DNA from: Porogramme epimiltina
Lineage: Eukaryota; Basidiomycota; Agaricomycetes; Polyporales; Polyporaceae
Direction: 5' to 3'
Assembly (NCBI GenBank): GCA_900155495.1
Contig: FTLJ01000523.1
Location: forward strand, 1-50,548
Length of the DNA stretch: 50,548 bases
This document shows, piece after piece, positions 20,343 to 31,353 of this stretch. Within the stretch, counting starts at the first letter, position 1, and every line of letters begins with the position of its first letter. The notes under the pieces were generated by a model, which was not told the origin of the DNA, made no database searches, and saw only the letters and a program-made list of their open reading frames with translations. A program made the translations under genes and the position numbers.

Positions 20343-21677
20343 ATGTTGCTCTCAGCCCACCACCTCCACACCGCCCAAGACATCGACCGCCGCCGCGTAC
20401 TCCGTATGGTCAAGCAACGCCCCCGCAGCCACCAGCGTCAGCGCCAGCCACGGCGGGGACGCGCTTCCACCCCCACCCCCCTCGACATTGTGAAACAGCC
20501 CACCACCAACGACACCAAGCGTCAACACGCAAAGAAGCGTAGAGCCAAGGAACAACAGAAGAGGCGTAGCCAGGCCATTGCTGCCGCCGCACAACGGGCC
20601 CGCCGGCAGCGCTGGGCCACAATCGCCCAGGAGACGCGGGACATTGTCCTCGGAGATGGCCAGTACGTCGAAGAGCGCCCTGCTCTTACCGTTGACCCCT
20701 CTGCAACTCACCTCCCCGATGGCCAAGGACCTTCCACCGTCAAAGTGGCGCACGACATCGCCTCCGCCGTCACCCTTAGCAACCAGCGTACCGTTCTATA
20801 TCCCCACTACTCCCCCGACCTCGCGAAGTGGCAGGACGCTCACCCACTCGCCCCCTCCCCCTCTACAGAAGTTACTTTTGTCGACGGTTCAACACTCAAC
20901 GTTGCGCGCGCCATCGTGCATCTCCGCTCCGAGGATCCTTTGAGATCTACCGACGTCGGCGTCCTCTCGTTCTCATCCCCCAAGCGGCCGGGTGGCGGTT
21001 ACCTCCACGGCAGCAGCGAACAAGAGGATTCCATCGCACGTGCAAGCTCTCTTGTGGCTAGTCTTTCTTCCCCCGCGGCCAGCGACTTCTACAAGGAGCA
21101 TCGCACATTCAAGAACGAAGACGGCAGCGGCCTTCACGACCATTCCATTGTTTATTCGGCCGGCGTTGTTGTTTTCAGGAAGGACGCCGACGACGACATC
21201 GACATTTCCTCAGGACATCCTGTAACCACCCATCGTGACCCGGTCGGTGGCTCATTCATCCCTCCCTTCACTATCAACGTTGTCTCCGCGGTCCCCGTCA
21301 ACGCAATGGCGGTTCGCAGAAAGCACATCATCCTGCCTCATGAGGAGAAGGTCTTCGCGGACGGTATTCGACACGCCATGAAGGAACGCATGGCACGCGC
21401 GCTGCGGGCGTTCGAGGCTCATGGCGACAAGGCCCTCGTGCTTGGTGCTTTCGGATGCGGGTCGTCCGAGAATGACGTCGACATGGTCGCCGGCGTCTGG
21501 GCGGAGCTTCTGGTCTGTGGCGATACTGTCGACGACGTCAAGAGGGAGGCCCGGTTCGGGTCTTCGTTTGACAAGGTCGTCTTCGCTGTTCCAAAGCGGC
21601 TCTGTGCACCGTTCAAGGTTGCCTTCCAGAGGCGTCTAGACGAAGAGGCTCTTACTGTTGCGACTCTGGACAATTGA
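20343..21677 (+). CDS. Microbial-type poly(ADP-ribose) glycohydrolase (TIGR02452 family)
   Basis: A single uninterrupted frame of 444 residues, unusual in this intron-rich neighbourhood. The first 90 or so residues are basic (KKRRAKEQQKRRSQ and similar), which may direct it to the nucleus. The rest matches the microbial-type PARG macrodomain family: a VDGSTLNVARA region, the signature KRPGGGYLHGSSEQEDSIAR (Gly-Gly-Gly followed by Gln-Glu, the ADP-ribose binding and catalytic loop), then SAVPVNA and a VLGAFGCG motif near the C-terminus. Members hydrolyse ADP-ribose polymers or bind ADP-ribose; many fungal ones are uncharacterised. In the catalytic loop the second acidic residue is Asp (QED rather than the more usual QEE), while the glutamate itself is kept. 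Translation may start at Met22 (20406) given the TATA position. Confidence 0.88.
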   Translation: MLLSAHHLHTAQDIDRRRVLRMVKQRPRSHQRQRQPRRGRASTPTPLDIVKQPTTNDTKRQHAKKRRAKEQQKRRSQAIAAAAQRARRQRWATIAQETRDIVLGDGQYVEERPALTVDPSATHLPDGQGPSTVKVAHDIASAVTLSNQRTVLYPHYSPDLAKWQDAHPLAPSPSTEVTFVDGSTLNVARAIVHLRSEDPLRSTDVGVLSFSSPKRPGGGYLHGSSEQEDSIARASSLVASLSSPAASDFYKEHRTFKNEDGSGLHDHSIVYSAGVVVFRKDADDDIDISSGHPVTTHRDPVGGSFIPPFTINVVSAVPVNAMAVRRKHIILPHEEKVFADGIRHAMKERMARALRAFEAHGDKALVLGAFGCGSSENDVDMVAGVWAELLVCGDTVDDVKREARFGSSFDKVVFAVPKRLCAPFKVAFQRRLDEEALTVATLDN

Positions 21678-22917
21678 CAATCGACTTGAGTTTTGGTATG
21701 ATAACTTACGAGTATACTGGACCTAGGAGTTATGTTAGCGTTTCGTGTATGATGCTCATGTATTTTTATGAAGACTACTTCCAATTCGAATCGTGTACTT
21801 CTTAATACCTTTACCAGCGTGTGTGTGAGTAGAAACCATTGGGCTCATCCCGTCCCAGGACGCTCCTCTCGCCCATACTTCGAGTGAGCTCTTAGCCCGC
21901 ACAAAGAAGCGGGCACGCTACCGGCCGGCGCTCCCGTCTCGGCGTCAGCAGCCGACCCGCTTGACGCCGTCAACACCCCCACCACGCCGCCGTTGGACGT
22001 TGTGTGCGCACGGCGGTCTTCGCGAAGCCCCGCCGCGCTGAGCGAACGCCAAGTGGGCCAGCCCTGTCAGCGCACGCACCGCTCGGGACGCGCCGACGCG
22101 GGAACCCCGCCCCGGCCTCCAGAGTGGAGACCGGCCGCGGACGGCTCCAGCCGTGCCGCGCCGCGCGCGACTCCGAGCCCGACGGACATGCACCCGAGCG
22201 GGTCCGCGACATGCCCTCCATCACCGATCGCGAGTTCCAAAGCTTGTTACAATTTGCATGCAATAGCTGAGTAGTAAGTTAAAGGGCCCGGGCCTGCTCG
22301 GGTTTGTGGACGAGAGACTGGGTCAGCCGGCCGGTGGTTTGCAGAGGCCGGTGGACGGCGCATCACCCGATGTCTGGCGGGCCCGCCCGTGGCGCGGCCC
22401 TGAGGCTGAGGCTGAGGCTGGCTGCATGACTACTTGTTCTCGTCCGATGCGGGCCACCGCGGGCGGGTGCTCGTAACTGTGCCGACGCGCATGCGCACGC
22501 GGCCTCCCGTGCCGGCGGAGGCTCGGAGGGGGAGAAGGGCGAGGCGTGCGCGCCGGCCGGCATAGCTCGCGCTGCATCAAGACAGGGCGGGAGGGGAGGC
22601 GCGGGCGGTGCTGGGTACTATTTCGCGATGCGCCCCGCGGTGCCGCTGGATGGCGTAGGCGGGATGATAGGGGCGGCGAAGCCCGGGAGCATTGGGAGAG
22701 TTGGAGGACATATCATTTGAGATTTCGAGCGAGGGACCACAGGACTTTATTAGGTAGTGCTGGGAAATATTTATAGGAAGATACGGTAAATGTCACCGTA
22801 GCATCGACAAGAAATAGGGGCGTGTAGGAAAGCGAAGCGAAAGCGATTGACAATCCGATGTCCAGACGTTTGTGGACGGCTATGCGAGTGATCCCGAGAA
22901 TGTCGGAGAACGACCGT
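21678..22917. other. Gene-free spacer of about 1.2 kb
   Basis: Lies between the PARG gene and the first DUF6593 gene, which converge. No coding sequence could be supported. A short GAGGCT repeat sits near 22400-22422. AT content rises in the last 200 bp, consistent with a 3' UTR. Confidence 0.5.
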
Positions 22918-23629
22918 TTAGTCTATGTTGGCTCCGCAGCTGAGCAGCACAGTCGCGACGATGGAAGGCTCGAGCAGGCCGCCTTGGATGGCGTCCTGGG
23001 TGATGTCGAGCGTGACCGCGCTCGGCGTGCGCGAGATCCGGGCGAGGATGCGCGGCGCGGTCGAGTGCAGCTTATACATCTACGAATAAGTAGGCGATGG
23101 TGAGCTAACCGAAACACCTGTGGAGGATAGAAGCCAAGGCACATACGCAGATGAACCCATCCATGGGGGCCCAGGCGTACTGCACTCCGCGGATGTCCAT
23201 AATGCGTCGGCTGCTCGTACGCAGGGCCGTCAGCACTCGGAGTCACAGCGGGGCCTCGCACAAGCCTCACCTCTGGTCCTGGGCGAGCTTGAGCCAGTCG
23301 CGGACGCGCTGCTCGGCGGCGATGCCGCGCACCTCGACGTGTGCGTGCGCGCCCCAGCGGACCATCGCGACGTTGCGGCACTCGTTGTCCTGGATGACCG
23401 TGCACGCGGGCGACGCGGACTCGGTAACGACGCGGTACGCGGTGCGCTGCCCGGGCCCGTACGCGGTCGCGTTGAGCACGGTCGTCTTGAAGTTCGTGAG
23501 CGTGAAGGAGACGCTGTCCGGCTGCAGCGCAGTGCTGCCCCGCGCGGCGGGGGCGGAGGGGAGCGCGCCGAAGATCGAGGGCGCGCCGGAGCCCTGCTGC
23601 TGCCACTGTCCTTGTCCGTAGGGGTTCAT
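22918..23629 (-). CDS. DUF6593 family protein (copy 1)
   Basis: Three exons on the minus strand: 23629-23271, 23210-23147 and 23079-22918, coding for 194 residues. The N-terminus MNPYGQGQWQQQG is Gly/Gln-rich. The conserved region starts at SFTLTNFKTTVLNATAYG and includes the YRVVTE, RVRDWLKL and YAWAPMDGFIC blocks, followed by LLEPSIVATVLLSCGANID at the end. This is the pattern of the DUF6593 family, abundant in mushroom-forming fungi and without a known biochemical function; the fold is expected to be mostly beta. There is no signal peptide or membrane segment, so it is probably cytosolic. The paralogue at 34389-35197 has the same intron positions and phases, and exons 2 and 3 have identical lengths (64 and 162 nt). 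A CT-rich leader precedes the start codon. Confidence 0.88.
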
Positions 23630-25438
23630 TGCGATAGTGGGTTGAGAGTGAGTTGAGAGTGGGTGAGTGTGAGTGAGGTTGGTGCTGCTGCTGTTGGTCG
23701 ATGTGAGTGTTGTTGGTTCGCGTGACCGAGCTATATGTATGTGCGCGCACTCACCGAGACATGGCGAGACACCGTTATTCACGGCGCTCGGGGGCTCTCT
23801 GCAGACGTTGTTGAAATTCCTCCAGAGCAAGCATCCCTGTGCAGCTTCCGGCGCCGGTTCGTAAACCTCCAGGAACGGCAGGCCTAAACAGGAGGTCGCG
23901 AAATAGGAAAGCATCGCTTGGCGGTTTCACTCTCAGCGGCGTCGCTCCTCCCAGTCGTCTGCGAGCGAAGTCCAGGATGTCCGAGCAGGGTCGGGAGCTG
24001 TGTGCTTTGCAATGCGACTATTGAAAATAATACTGCTGGTGTGAATTTGACTCTTCGAGGGCGGGATGTGGGGAACGAAACGTACAAGGTTCACCGGCTC
24101 TAGTTTCATCTGATTAAGACTAAGGCTCACAGAAAGCGCGATTACAAGGACTGGGTAAAGCACATGGTCTCGGAGCGGCTGGTGTGTCCCAGTGTGTCCC
24201 TGGGGTTTACCGCCCCACGTGCGAGACACAGCCCACGTGGAAACCATGCGAAAATCTCAGATCAGTCGATCCCGCATCAGCAACAGGATTTTGAGCGCTG
24301 CATGGCCAGTGGCGGGCAGTTGAGTCGCTGTCGCATGTTGCTTCACCACTCCAGGCCAGGAGTTTACATCTTGTCTATGTTGTGTTAAAGAACTTTATTA
24401 TTCACGCGTGAAGGAATGAGTGACTGAGGCATTACCTTAAGCGCTTTCGTGAACGTTTGAGGTGACGAGCGCAGGGTCTTCCCAAGGGGAAGTTGGAGTG
24501 CGCCCAGGGGCCAATTGTTATTTAGAGTGTTGATCGCCGCCCAAAGAAACAGTGCAAGATCGGTGGTGGCCGTCCACCGACGATGATGAACCTATGAGGG
24601 TCTGCTTGTGAGAAACCTCGAGACTCGCATGGTCGCGGCCAGGTCGTGTGTCGGCAACACAGAGTGTACGTAGTTTATCGCGTTACGCTGCCCACAATCT
24701 CATATTTAGGACTGGGCTAGACGACATGAGAGCAAAGACGCACCATGATATCTCCAGCGCAAAAGAAACAAGACAAATATGTGGCAGCCTGTAAACGACC
24801 TCGGTCCGGCGTTTGGGTGGGTGTATTGGAAGTGTTAGAAGGACCGGCGGGTCGCGCACGTGGGTACGCCCTCGCTAATGGGGCTGTGGGTCCGTCGATG
24901 CGGCGTCGCAAGCATCGAGTGATTAGCAGCGTATCGCCGAAAGGGGCCGTGGCCGTACTCTCACAGGTGGCTGTAGACCGGCGACAAAACCACCTCTGGA
25001 ACCTCTTGACGCAGAATGGAGCAAAACTCTGTGCGGTTGGTGGCGAGGAAGGCGAAAGTTGGAAACGTTGTAGTTTGGGCTAATTTGAGCGCGGAGCTGG
25101 GGGATTGAGGTGCGCAGCCATGGGATCTAAGCATGAGATTGTGAGTACAGAGTCGGCAATCCTCTCAGAATGCACTGCAATGCCGCTCGCCGGCGACTTC
25201 GGCGGCGAGCACATGGAATGATCAGTCGCGAATGCCGTGGGTCTGCTGTGGAAATACCGGTGGGGACGATCTCCTGTAAGCGCCGGGCATGACCCAGGCC
25301 GGTGCCGGGAAAAGCCGACGGATCATGATGGGTCTGACTAAGCGGGGCGGGCGGGCGTCAGCGGGCGCTTGACGACTTGCCACAGACCAGCTCAAACCGA
25401 ATCGGTGCCTTGACCTTGCCGTGCTACACTGGTGCACG
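23630..25438. other. Gene-free spacer of about 1.8 kb
   Basis: Divergent region between DUF6593 copy 1 and Gid9. The first 120 bp include a GAGTGAG-type simple tract (CT-rich on the transcribed strand) and a weak TATA-like ATACATATAG at 23731-23740 for the DUF6593 gene. The rest shows no gene; frames are short and unpatterned. Confidence 0.5.
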
Positions 25439-27333
25439 ATGAGTTTCAACAAGATCAATACGGAAGGCGTCATGCTCTTTGAGCAGCCGTTTGCACGGGT
25501 AACACCCCTTTCATCACTGCGACCGCGTGCTGGTGGCTGAAAAGGCGTCGCTGACGTGACCGCTTCAGGTACCGTACGAGAACTACCGCAAGGTGTTCAG
25601 GACGTCTCAGAAGAACATCGAGAAGGAAATGGGCGCCGTTCAGAACGCTGCAAACGATCTAGCAAAGCGGGAACTTGACCAGGATGCAACCCTGAAGGCC
25701 ATTGACGGCATGATCTCACGCGTTGAAGGTCTCAAGCGCAAGGTCAGTTCTCAGACATCTCCGGGTGCGATAGAACTGACGTTAAGCCTTAATTGCGCTG
25801 GCGGTAATGCCTCCGTTCCGTACATACAGCTCTCTGATATGCAAGAATCCGCGGGTACGCCAACCCTAGGTGTCATGCGGGAGCGATTTCAACACCTCGC
25901 CACCGTCGAGCAAGCGGAATCATCCACGTCGTCAGACTTCACAAGATGGGCCGATGTGCGTCTTGACAGGTGGCTCGTCGATTGGTGCCTGCGGAACGGA
26001 AAGGAGAAGACCGCTCGGATGATAGCCTCACAGAAGGGTATCGAGGTGTGGCCGCCCCTTTCTTATGTTTCCACGTGGTTGCTTATCGCCCTTGCCGCGA
26101 AATGTTAGAAACTTGTTGACATTGACCTCTTCTCTGATATCCGAAGAATTGAGGATGCGCTCAACCGTAAGAGCTGTACAGAAGCGTTGGCCTGGTGTAG
26201 TGAGAACAAAGCTGCCCTTCGCAAGCTGAAGGTACTCTTGTCATGCTGCGTACGATCCGACATCTCGTTACTGACTTAAACACTAGAACACGCTTGAATT
26301 TGACCTTCGACTACAAGAGTATATCGAGCTCAATCGCGCTCGGAAGGTTGTAGAGGCTATCGCTTATAGCAAGAAGCACTTCCCAGCATGGAATGATACC
26401 CACCTCCCGCAAATTATTCAGGCTTCTGCACTGTTTGCTATTCCGCCAACCACATCATGTGGGCCTTATAAGGTGGGTATTCTAAAAGAGTTTCACCGGC
26501 TCAGCTCCTTCCCGGTCGTACCGCGCGGCACCCTCGTTGGACCTTAGCGAGGTGTACAGTCAGCAAGGCCCCCCATGTGCCCTTACAATGACTCTCATGT
26601 GGCGGGAGACATTCGGAGAAAACTCCGAAAAGATGCGCACGTGATAGTAAGAGACGCCTACCAGCGAGTGTTCCGAATTGTGGACGGCGCCCCATGTCAT
26701 AACATTGCAAACTTGGTCAGCGTGGCCTTGTTCTAGCTAAGATTCTCTCAGTCCCGGGTGCTTTGACCCAGCCATAGAGCCGCGCCATGACTGGCTTTTG
26801 TCATCATAGTTCTATAACGAGTACCGCTTACTTACCATCTGTGTCACAGCGGCTGTACGACATGAACCGATGGACAACTCTCATTCAATCCTTCCGGCTT
26901 GCGATCTACCATCTCAGTACGCTCCCGACGGAGCCGCTTCTACATCTTGCGATGTACGCCGGCCTCGCCTCTCTCAAGCTGCCCACATGCTACAGCCATG
27001 AGACACGCAATGTGGATTGCCCGGTGTGCAACCCAGACCTTGGCCAGCTCGCTAAGGAGGTTCCCTTCAGCCATCATGTCAATTCGACCATTGTATGCCG
27101 CCTGACAGGCAGGATCATGGATGCGGATAACATGCCGCTCGCGTTTCCGAGCGGGCAGGTGTATTCAAAGGAGGTGCGTTGACGCTCCCTCTTGTGTATC
27201 TCGTCCTTACGGATTTGCACCCCAGGCATTGGAAGAGATGGCAGCTAGGAACGATGGATATGTTGTCGACCCACGTGACCCCAAGGAAACCCGGCGTGGG
27301 TTCGGCGACCTTCGCAAGGTGTTTATCTCGTGA
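25439..27333 (+). CDS. GID/CTLH E3 ubiquitin ligase subunit (Gid9/Fyv10, MAEA homologue)
   Basis: Seven exons: 25439-25498, 25569-25742, 25830-26045, 26109-26231, 26287-26472, 26850-27173 and 27226-27333, coding for 396 residues, the length of human MAEA. Order of domains: N-terminal coiled region with VPYENYRKVFR; LisH around 115-148 (RLDRWLVDWCLRNGKEKT); CTLH about 150-210 (ALAWCSENKAALRKL); then the CRA region and an atypical RING-like end. In that end, CPVC (Cys310, Cys313), the His328/329 pair and Cys336 can be seen, and the protein finishes in GDLRKVFIS. In yeast the GID complex tags gluconeogenic enzymes for degradation when glucose returns; Gid9 pairs with Gid2 as the catalytic RING module, in cytosol and nucleus. 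The fifth intron is 377 nt, far longer than any other in the gene. Confidence 0.94.
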
Positions 27334-29082
27334 TGACCCAGGTGGTCTGGAGCTTCATGCATTGTATTCTTACTACGGTGTGTACTATTACTTGACTTGC
27401 TTTCGTGGACTTTCGATGTAGCTCCGAGCTCCGAGTTGAAGGCGCTCCGTCGTCACTAGTGTTTGCGCTGATTCTGATGACCGCCAAGGGTCGAAAGAGA
27501 GGTCTTGGATGGTCGCCGAGTCACCTCGTTTCGAGCGTATGTGTGCGGGTAGTGCAGCGCTCGCAGAGTGTCGTTGGCTCCCACAGCCGCCACTAAGCGA
27601 GAACAGTGGCTGGAACGGCGCCGGTTAGACACCTCTATAATCCACATCAGAGGTGGCCAAGATCGCCTGGGGAGCGCAGAGGCACCCATGTGTGCCTTTG
27701 CGCTCCGCAGGCGTCCAGGCAACAGATAGGAGCTCCGGGAGGCAGGTAACCGGCCACTGAAACAGGAGTGTGTGAGGAATGATGCTGCCCACTGACGTGT
27801 AGCTCGGTCTTGCTAGAGGGAGGCGGGTGCGGAGGCTGCGGCACAGCCGCGCTACCGTCTTCAGCGCCCCGTCGGTATGACTTATCAGAGCGCGGCGCCA
27901 CGCGTGTGTCCGGGCTGCTCCCCGCTGCCGACGCTCACGTTGGGTGATCCCGGGGCGGCAATAGATTGAATTGGCTGCGGTTTGAGCAGACCACCTCCTG
28001 CTCCGTCGAGGTTATGTCAACGAGAGCAGTGGTGTCATGCACAGCCTTCTTTTCACGCTCCGCGAACCGGGTTTGTCGGTCCGTCTCTTCGAGTGTGAAG
28101 CGATGAGACGCTACGTTTAGTGTTTGTTCTCTATGTGTAATCAGATAGCCTGGTACGGTCTGGCTAGGGTGTGCGAAGCCGACACCTCCAGACCTGTTCC
28201 TTGCAGAGTCCTAGCGCCCTCACCCGGCATCGTGTTATGTCCGAGGGCGGTAGGGCTCCACCACAAGGCGCTTCAGTCCGGATTTCGCGTTAATTGTACC
28301 AAAGGACGTTTTCGGACCCCAAGCAGTGTCTTAAGGTTTAAACTATTCCTTTCGCTTCATCGACCATACAGCTCGTTAGTGCGTGTGCCACCGATGTATG
28401 CTATACGCTATCTTCCTAGGAGGTCTAAATTTCTCAGAGTTTCAGTGACAAGAGTATATCGTGCCATTCTTGTGGGGGATTAATCGTACCTCTTTCTATT
28501 AGATACTCAGAAACAGGATGCAATTTAAGGTCTAGCCTAGGCGTCCAGTAGGCGGCAATCGGGTGCAGAAGATCTACAATGCGTTCTTATCTACCCGAAG
28601 CGAACACGTGCATTGTCGCGCTTCGCACAACCGCCGCGGGTCCAGCTTGGTCACGTTGAGCAATATTTTGACATCTCAAGACGTTTCAACGATAGCGGCT
28701 AGCTCTAACTGTCTAACACTGTGGACTGTAGGGCATCCGCATCTGGATTCAATAGAATGGTAAGTACTTTGTACCTACCTTTACATGAAAGTAGTCGCAG
28801 TTCTTACAGCTCATAAGACGCTATAAAGTTTCTTATCGAGTCAATAATAGGCATTTGAATCCTCTTCCAGTCATTGACGAGTTGTCCCATGGTGCTCGCC
28901 TTATCGCGGCTACCTACTTATCAGAATGTGGCGACCCTTCATAGAAGCTTCATGACGGAAGCTTGGCTCCAAGGAAGCCCCGTTATCTACCGGTCGGATA
29001 CATAAGTCGACCCCAGCAGACCGAGGAAAGTTTTGGTCGGCTTCGGATTGCACCCCCACAAGCACCAAGTCCAGCCACAGCC
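27334..29082. other. Gene-free spacer of about 1.7 kb
   Basis: Between Gid9 and the NCS1 permease gene. Less GC-rich than the left half of the window, and no frame has coding character. An upstream in-frame ATG (28963) of the permease is present at the end of this stretch. Confidence 0.5.
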
Positions 29083-31353
29083 ATGGGGATTGTCGAGAAG
29101 CTACAGGTTTCCGACACGCGCGGCCTGACGTATTCGGAGACGTTCTTACAGGTGCGCCACGCGAATGTGCATTTTTGATCGAGTCACGCGATCACTGACA
29201 ATGCGGGGGTGGGGTAGAATGAGGACCTGCTCCCGGTTCCTGAGGACAAGCGGACGTGGGGGTACTGGAACTTCATCGCCTTGTGCGTGTGCCCTATCTC
29301 CATCTCTGCTATAGATGCTGATGGTCAATCGACGCCAGCTGGATCGCCGACAGCTTCAACATCAACACGTACGTACGCTCACTTCTTTAGCGACTAGCAC
29401 TTGCACTGACACTCGACCTTCCGTAGATGGATGATCGTATCGTCCATGATCCAGCTTGGCCTCTCCTGGTGGCAAGCATGGGTCTGCGTCTGGATCGGTT
29501 ACGGCATTGTGGCGCCGTTTATCGTTGCGAACGCCCGCCCTGGAGCAATCTTCCACGTCACGTTCCCCGTAGTTGCTCGCACAAGTTTCGGTGTCTGGGG
29601 GAGCCTGTGGTGCGTCTTCAACAGAGGGGCGATGGCTTGGTAAGTAAGACACCATGAGCCAAACAGCGTAATGACCTCTGGTACAGCATCTGGTACGGTG
29701 TGCAGGCAAGCATTGGGGGTACTTGCGTCCTCGTCATGTTGAGAGCAATGTGGCCGTCAGTCAACAACATTCGTAAGAGAATTCACTTACCAAAAATGCG
29801 TCTGCTCATCCAAATGTTGCAGCCAATCACCTACCGGCCTCTGCTGGGATCACTACGCGTGATTTCATGTGCTTCTTCCTCTTCTGGCTCATCTCCCTTC
29901 CCGCAATATGGTTCCCAATCCATAAAATGTGAGCGTCCCATACAGGAGTTCCATGCAAAAACACTTACAAATATACTCAGCCGCCACCTGTTCACCGTCA
30001 AGGCCATCATTGTGCCAATTGCGGGTATCACGTTCTTCATCTGGTGCATTGTCAAGGCACACGGAGTCGGTCCCATCATCCGCCAGCCTGGAACGCTGCA
30101 CGGCTCTGCCTTGGGTTGGGCTATGGTTTCTAGCATCATGTCATGTATTAGCAACATGGCAACCCTCGTGACGTACGTCGCCATTTATCATCTATCGACT
30201 ACGCACGCGCTAAGGATACCTATAGGAACGCCCCAGATTTCGCATCTCGCGCTCGCTACCCATCCGCTGCGGGACTTCCGCAGCTGCTTTCAGTCCCACT
30301 TGGGTTCTCGATTGTGAGCTTCTTCGGCGTGATCGTCAGCTCGTCATCGCAGGCCATCTACGGAGAGGCGGTCTGGTCTCCGATCGATCTCCTCGACCGT
30401 TTCCTGGACGGGTCGCCAAGTCATGCAACGCGCTTTGGGGTGTGGTTCATCTCCGCGTCGTTCATCATAGCTCAGGTACGCCTAAGATCTGCGTTGACTC
30501 ACTGCGCGTCGGTCGTTGTCATCGAACTGACTCCGCCACACGCAGCTGGGGACGAACATCTCTGCCAACTCTATCAGTGCAGGCTGCGATCTGACTGCAC
30601 TTCTACCTCGTTTCATTGTTAGTAGTCTTGTGTCCTGTTCATGTGCATCACCTTGGTCCAAAACAGGACTAACTTTTTGACTTTGATTACCACAGAACAT
30701 CCGCAGAGGAGGATACGTCGCTGCGATCGTCGGTCTCGTGATGCTTCCGTGGAACCTACTCAAAAGCAGCAATAGCTTCACCTCATACCTCTCTGCATAC
30801 TCCGTGTTCCTGAGTTCTATCGCAGGCGTCATGGTAAGGTTTACCATCGGACTACGAACAACCCTGAAACTTATCCTGTGGGACAGATCACAGACTACTA
30901 CGTTATCCATAAAGGTCATTACAGCGTGAAGGACCTATACCGTACCAATAGGGATGGCTGGTATTGGTATACGTATGGCATTAACTTCCGGTCCGTCCCA
31001 CCCCTACCCGGAGCCCGACGCCACGCAACTAATGCCGCCTCTAACTCTCCTGTAGCGCGTACGCCGCCTACGTGGCCGGCATCCTCATCAATGTTGTCGG
31101 CTTCGCAGGCGCCACCGGTCGCACCGTGCCCCTCGCTGCGACGCGCATCTACCAGATGTCGTTTTTCACCGGCTTCGGCGTGTCCGCGCTCGTCTACTGG
31201 ACGCTCAACGCGCTCTTCCCCGTGCGCGGAGCCGCCGAGTGCACACACTTCGACGAGCTTGACGTGTCGGCGCGCAGCCCGGACGCGATGGAGACGGACT
31301 CGGCGGACAAGAAGAGCGTCAGGACCGAGGAGCACTCGGTCGCCAACGCGTGA
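29083..31353 (+). CDS. NCS1 family nucleobase permease (uracil/allantoin type)
   Basis: Twelve exons: 29083-29151, 29218-29282, 29339-29368, 29427-29639, 29687-29772, 29823-29928, 29981-30172, 30226-30475, 30546-30617, 30696-30833, 30887-30990 and 31056-31353. The product has 540 residues. Twelve membrane segments fit the hydrophobicity. Family landmarks in order: [16 protein letters not shown] at the N-terminus, [17 protein letters not shown] in helix 1, [26 protein letters not shown] after helix 5, [20 protein letters not shown] in helix 8, and [11 protein letters not shown]. This is the fungal Fur4/Dal4 branch, which takes up uracil, allantoin or related compounds with protons across the plasma membrane. 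The exact substrate cannot be read from sequence. The acidic/Ser-rich C-terminal tail would suit ubiquitin-regulated endocytosis, by analogy with Fur4. Exon 3 is only 30 nt. An in-frame ATG at 28963 could extend the N-terminus by 40 residues, but the sequence there has no family match. Confidence 0.94.
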
